From assembly GCA_025757685.1 (NCBI GenBank), contig CP107220.1, positions 397,501 through 461,500 of the forward strand: 64,000 nt of DNA, given 5' to 3'. The stretch comes from Oscillospiraceae bacterium (GTDB lineage Bacteria > Bacillota > Clostridia > Oscillospirales > Acutalibacteraceae). This document shows, in pieces, positions 61,937 through 64,000 of the stretch. Every line of letters starts with the position of its first letter. Within the stretch, counting starts at the first letter, position 1. Made by a program: the position numbers and the translations under genes. The notes beneath the pieces are model-generated. The model did no database searches, had not been told where the DNA came from, and worked only from the letters and a program-made list of their open reading frames with translations.

Positions 61937-64000
61937 ATGCAAAAAAAAATCTATACTGTGGCTACGGCCCACTTGGATACCATTTGGTCCTGGGACTTTG
62001 AGACCACCGTGTCCCGGTACATCTACAATACCTTGGTGGACAACTTTGCACTGTTCCAAAAATATCCCACCTATCACTTCAATTTTGAGGGCAGCTATCG
62101 TTACGAGCTGATGGAGGAATATTACCCGGAACTGTACGCCAAAATGCGGGACTATATTGCCCAGGGGCGGTGGAGCGTTTGCGGCTCCGCCTTTGAGAAT
62201 GGCGATGTGAATGTACCGTCGCCGGAGGCGCTCTTTCGTAATATTCTTTACGGCAATCGCTATTTTGAGGAGAAATTCGGCAAGCGCTCAGTGGATATTT
62301 ATCTGCCGGACTGCTTTGGCTTCGGTTGGGCGCTGCCCAGCATTATAGCCCACGCCAACCTGATGGGCTTTACGACCCAAAAGCTGGGTTGGGGCGGCGC
62401 CTACGGCATTCCTTTTGATATTGGCGTGTGGCAAGGGCCGGACGGCGCGCAGGTGCTGGCCAGTCTGAACCCTCACGATTATTACTTTACGCTGAAGAAG
62501 CTGCGGGACTGGGATTTTGTGCAGCAAAAGCTGAAAGAAAACGAAAAATACGATCTGAACAGCACTATGATTTTCCACGGGATCGGCGATCGGGGCGGTG
62601 CGCCTAAGGAAGCCTCTGTGGCCTTTGTAGAGCAGGAGGTCAACAAAAACAAAGACAGCGATGTGCAGGTGCTGGCGTCCGGTGCGGATGATCTGTTCCG
62701 TGACCTGAACGCCCAGATGACCCCGGAGCAAAAAGCCAAGCTGCCCCGGTGGGAGACGGAACTGGTGATGCAAAATCACGGCGTTGGCGGCTACACTTCC
62801 CGGGCCGTGGGCAAGCGTTGGAACCGCCGCTGCCAGGAACTGGCGGATATGGCGGAGCGTTCCGGCGTAGTGGCGGATTATCTGGGCACCGCCCATTACA
62901 ATAAAGAGGCTATGGAGCTGAACTGGAAGCGTACCATTGCCCATCAGTTCCACGATGATCTGCCGGGCACCTCCGTGCAGCGCGCCTATCGCCGCAGCTG
63001 GAACGACTACGGTATGGCCATGAACGGCTTTGCCGGTGAGTTGACCCAAGCTGCCGGGTCTGTGGGCAGTCTGCTGAAAACGGACTTCTGCGCCGGCACG
63101 CCGGTGACGGTATTTAACAGTCTGGAAGTGGCCCGCACGGATGCGGTGACTCTGGAGCTGCCCCACTGGCCCAAGGCCTGTGCGCGGGTATACGACCCCA
63201 AGGGCAGGGAAGTGAAAAGTCAGGTGAACCGCTACGAGAATGGCACGGCGGAGCTGGTATTTGTTGCCACGGTGCCTGCCTTGGGCTTTGCGGTCTATGA
63301 TGTGCGGCCCTCCGATGTGCCCTGCCGTCTGCGGGGCAGCCTGTCCATCAGCAGCGAAAATCAGATGGAGAACCAAAAATATGTTGTGCGCCTGAACAAA
63401 AAGGGCAACATCACCTCCATCCTGGACAAAGAAATGGACGAGCAGGAGCTGCTGGCGGAGCCCATCAGCCTGGGGCTGTTCAAGTATACCGGCTCTAAGC
63501 CCTGGCCTGCCTGGGAAATGAATTATAAAGAAGCCAACAAGGACCCGGACCGCCTGCCAAATCCGGTGACGGTGACCATTCAGGAGAAAGGCCCGGCGCG
63601 GGTGTCCTTCTGTGTGGAGCAAAAGGATGGGGACTCTACCTTTAAGAATATCATTGCCCTCACCGACGGCGGCAGCCGGGTAGAGGTGTATTCTGAGATC
63701 GAGTGGCGCAGTCTGCACACGATGGCAAAGAACAAATTTGCATTTGCCTGCACCAACCCGGAGGCTACCTTTGACCTAGGGCTGGGCGCCATTCGCCGGG
63801 GCAATATGACGGAAAAGCTGTTTGAAGTGCCTGCCCAAAACTGGGTGGATCTGACGGATAAAAGCGGCGACTGGGGCGTGTCTGTGCTTAGCGAGTGCAA
63901 GTACGGCTGGGACAAGTATAAGGACAATACCCTGCGTATGACCGTGCTGCACAGCCCGGTACGCAATTACCGGATCGACTCCATGCAATCTATGATGGAC
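61937..64000 (+). CDS. Alpha-mannosidase, GH38 family, 3' end beyond the window
   Basis: 688 codons are present and the frame is still open at the right edge. The start MQKKIYTVATAHLDTIWSWD contains the zinc ligands His12 and Asp14; YLPDCFGFGWALPSI holds the likely nucleophile Asp125; HQFHDDLPGTSVQRAY near residue 335 is the second metal/acid site. From about residue 350 the beta-sandwich C-terminal region follows. There is no signal peptide, so it is a cytoplasmic enzyme that trims imported alpha-mannosides, such as those from host or yeast N-glycans. GGGGGGA precedes the ATG. Since it has no stop in the window it is easily missed by ORF lists. Confidence 0.9.
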   Translation, partial: MQKKIYTVATAHLDTIWSWDFETTVSRYIYNTLVDNFALFQKYPTYHFNFEGSYRYELMEEYYPELYAKMRDYIAQGRWSVCGSAFENGDVNVPSPEALFRNILYGNRYFEEKFGKRSVDIYLPDCFGFGWALPSIIAHANLMGFTTQKLGWGGAYGIPFDIGVWQGPDGAQVLASLNPHDYYFTLKKLRDWDFVQQKLKENEKYDLNSTMIFHGIGDRGGAPKEASVAFVEQEVNKNKDSDVQVLASGADDLFRDLNAQMTPEQKAKLPRWETELVMQNHGVGGYTSRAVGKRWNRRCQELADMAERSGVVADYLGTAHYNKEAMELNWKRTIAHQFHDDLPGTSVQRAYRRSWNDYGMAMNGFAGELTQAAGSVGSLLKTDFCAGTPVTVFNSLEVARTDAVTLELPHWPKACARVYDPKGREVKSQVNRYENGTAELVFVATVPALGFAVYDVRPSDVPCRLRGSLSISSENQMENQKYVVRLNKKGNITSILDKEMDEQELLAEPISLGLFKYTGSKPWPAWEMNYKEANKDPDRLPNPVTVTIQEKGPARVSFCVEQKDGDSTFKNIIALTDGGSRVEVYSEIEWRSLHTMAKNKFAFACTNPEATFDLGLGAIRRGNMTEKLFEVPAQNWVDLTDKSGDWGVSVLSECKYGWDKYKDNTLRMTVLHSPVRNYRIDSMQSMMD

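Noticed and set aside
62288..63718. 476-codon open frame antisense to the alpha-mannosidase
   Set aside because: The plus-strand frame has GH38 motifs from 61937 to the window edge; the antisense frame has none.

Overview
The window looks like a chromosomal segment of an anaerobic, moderately GC-rich Clostridia (Bacillota), most likely an Oscillospirales/Ruminococcaceae-type gut bacterium. The grounds are a standard Firmicutes F-type ATP synthase operon, paired small FeoA proteins with FeoB and a FeoB-associated Cys-rich peptide, UPF0735 ACT-hom-lysC, greA-lysS, rpoBC followed by rpsL-rpsG-fusA-tuf, Gram-positive lipoproteins, a sortase-like protein and AGGAGG-type ribosome binding sites. There are no rRNA genes, CRISPR arrays or intact insertion sequences. 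The species is not determinable by eye.

Layout. 1-93 is the 5' end of galE (minus strand). 462-6698 is the complete atpBEFHAGDC operon with its own promoter and terminator. 6803-10793 (minus) is a TSCPD-domain protein, a GH36-like glycosidase and two signal peptidases I, one with an N-terminal zinc ribbon. 11089-14893 holds iolG-iolD-iolE, three inositol catabolism enzymes. 15042-16085 is a secreted FN3-type protein. 16239-20415 is an iron locus: a DtxR-family repressor divergent from feoA-feoA-feoB, a Cys-rich membrane peptide and an HMA protein, with TTAG-N6-CTAA operators. 20416-20809 is a non-coding stretch of consecutive hairpins. 20810-25161 holds an AI-2E family membrane protein and ACT-hom-lysC. 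25302-28872 holds a polysaccharide pyruvyl transferase-like gene, greA and a lysS with an unusual tandem YegP-like N-terminal extension.

28997-32881 is an accessory stretch: a TfoX-N protein, a protein beginning with a decarboxylase-beta-like motif, a flavodoxin, a MarR-led operon of two membrane proteins, a YjbR-like protein and an aldo/keto reductase remnant. 33024-36925 is ilvD followed without gap by a sortase-like protein lacking the usual His, a membrane protein and a polysaccharide-export type ABC ATPase. 37222-38088 is an AT-rich pair (exported protein plus two-TM protein) that looks recently acquired. 38144-40276 is a secreted glucosaminidase with FN3 repeats; 40528-41073 an XRE regulator. 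41140-47291 (minus) holds tatD-like, metG, a lipoprotein, nagB, a VanZ protein and an oligopeptide-type binding lipoprotein.

47651-59763 is the transcription/translation block rpoB, rpoC, rpsL, rpsG, fusA, tuf. 59946-61936 carries tRNA-Pro, a CinA-type amidohydrolase and tRNA-Thr, flanked by relics of a mobile element (a polyvalent-protein fragment with two stops and a frameshifted tyrosine integrase). The window ends inside a GH38 alpha-mannosidase.

The genes describe a cell that makes ATP/proton motive force with an F-ATPase, imports ferrous iron under metal control, degrades inositol and host or plant glycans, synthesises aspartate-family and branched-chain amino acids and secretes FN3-bearing surface enzymes. 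No complete unknown system is obvious. The best candidates for new biology are the ilvD-linked degenerate sortase module, the exported-protein/two-TM pair, the YegP-LysRS fusion, the MarR gene that appears to start at ATA, and the hairpin-rich element at 20469-20674. All coordinates, promoters and structures were read by eye.
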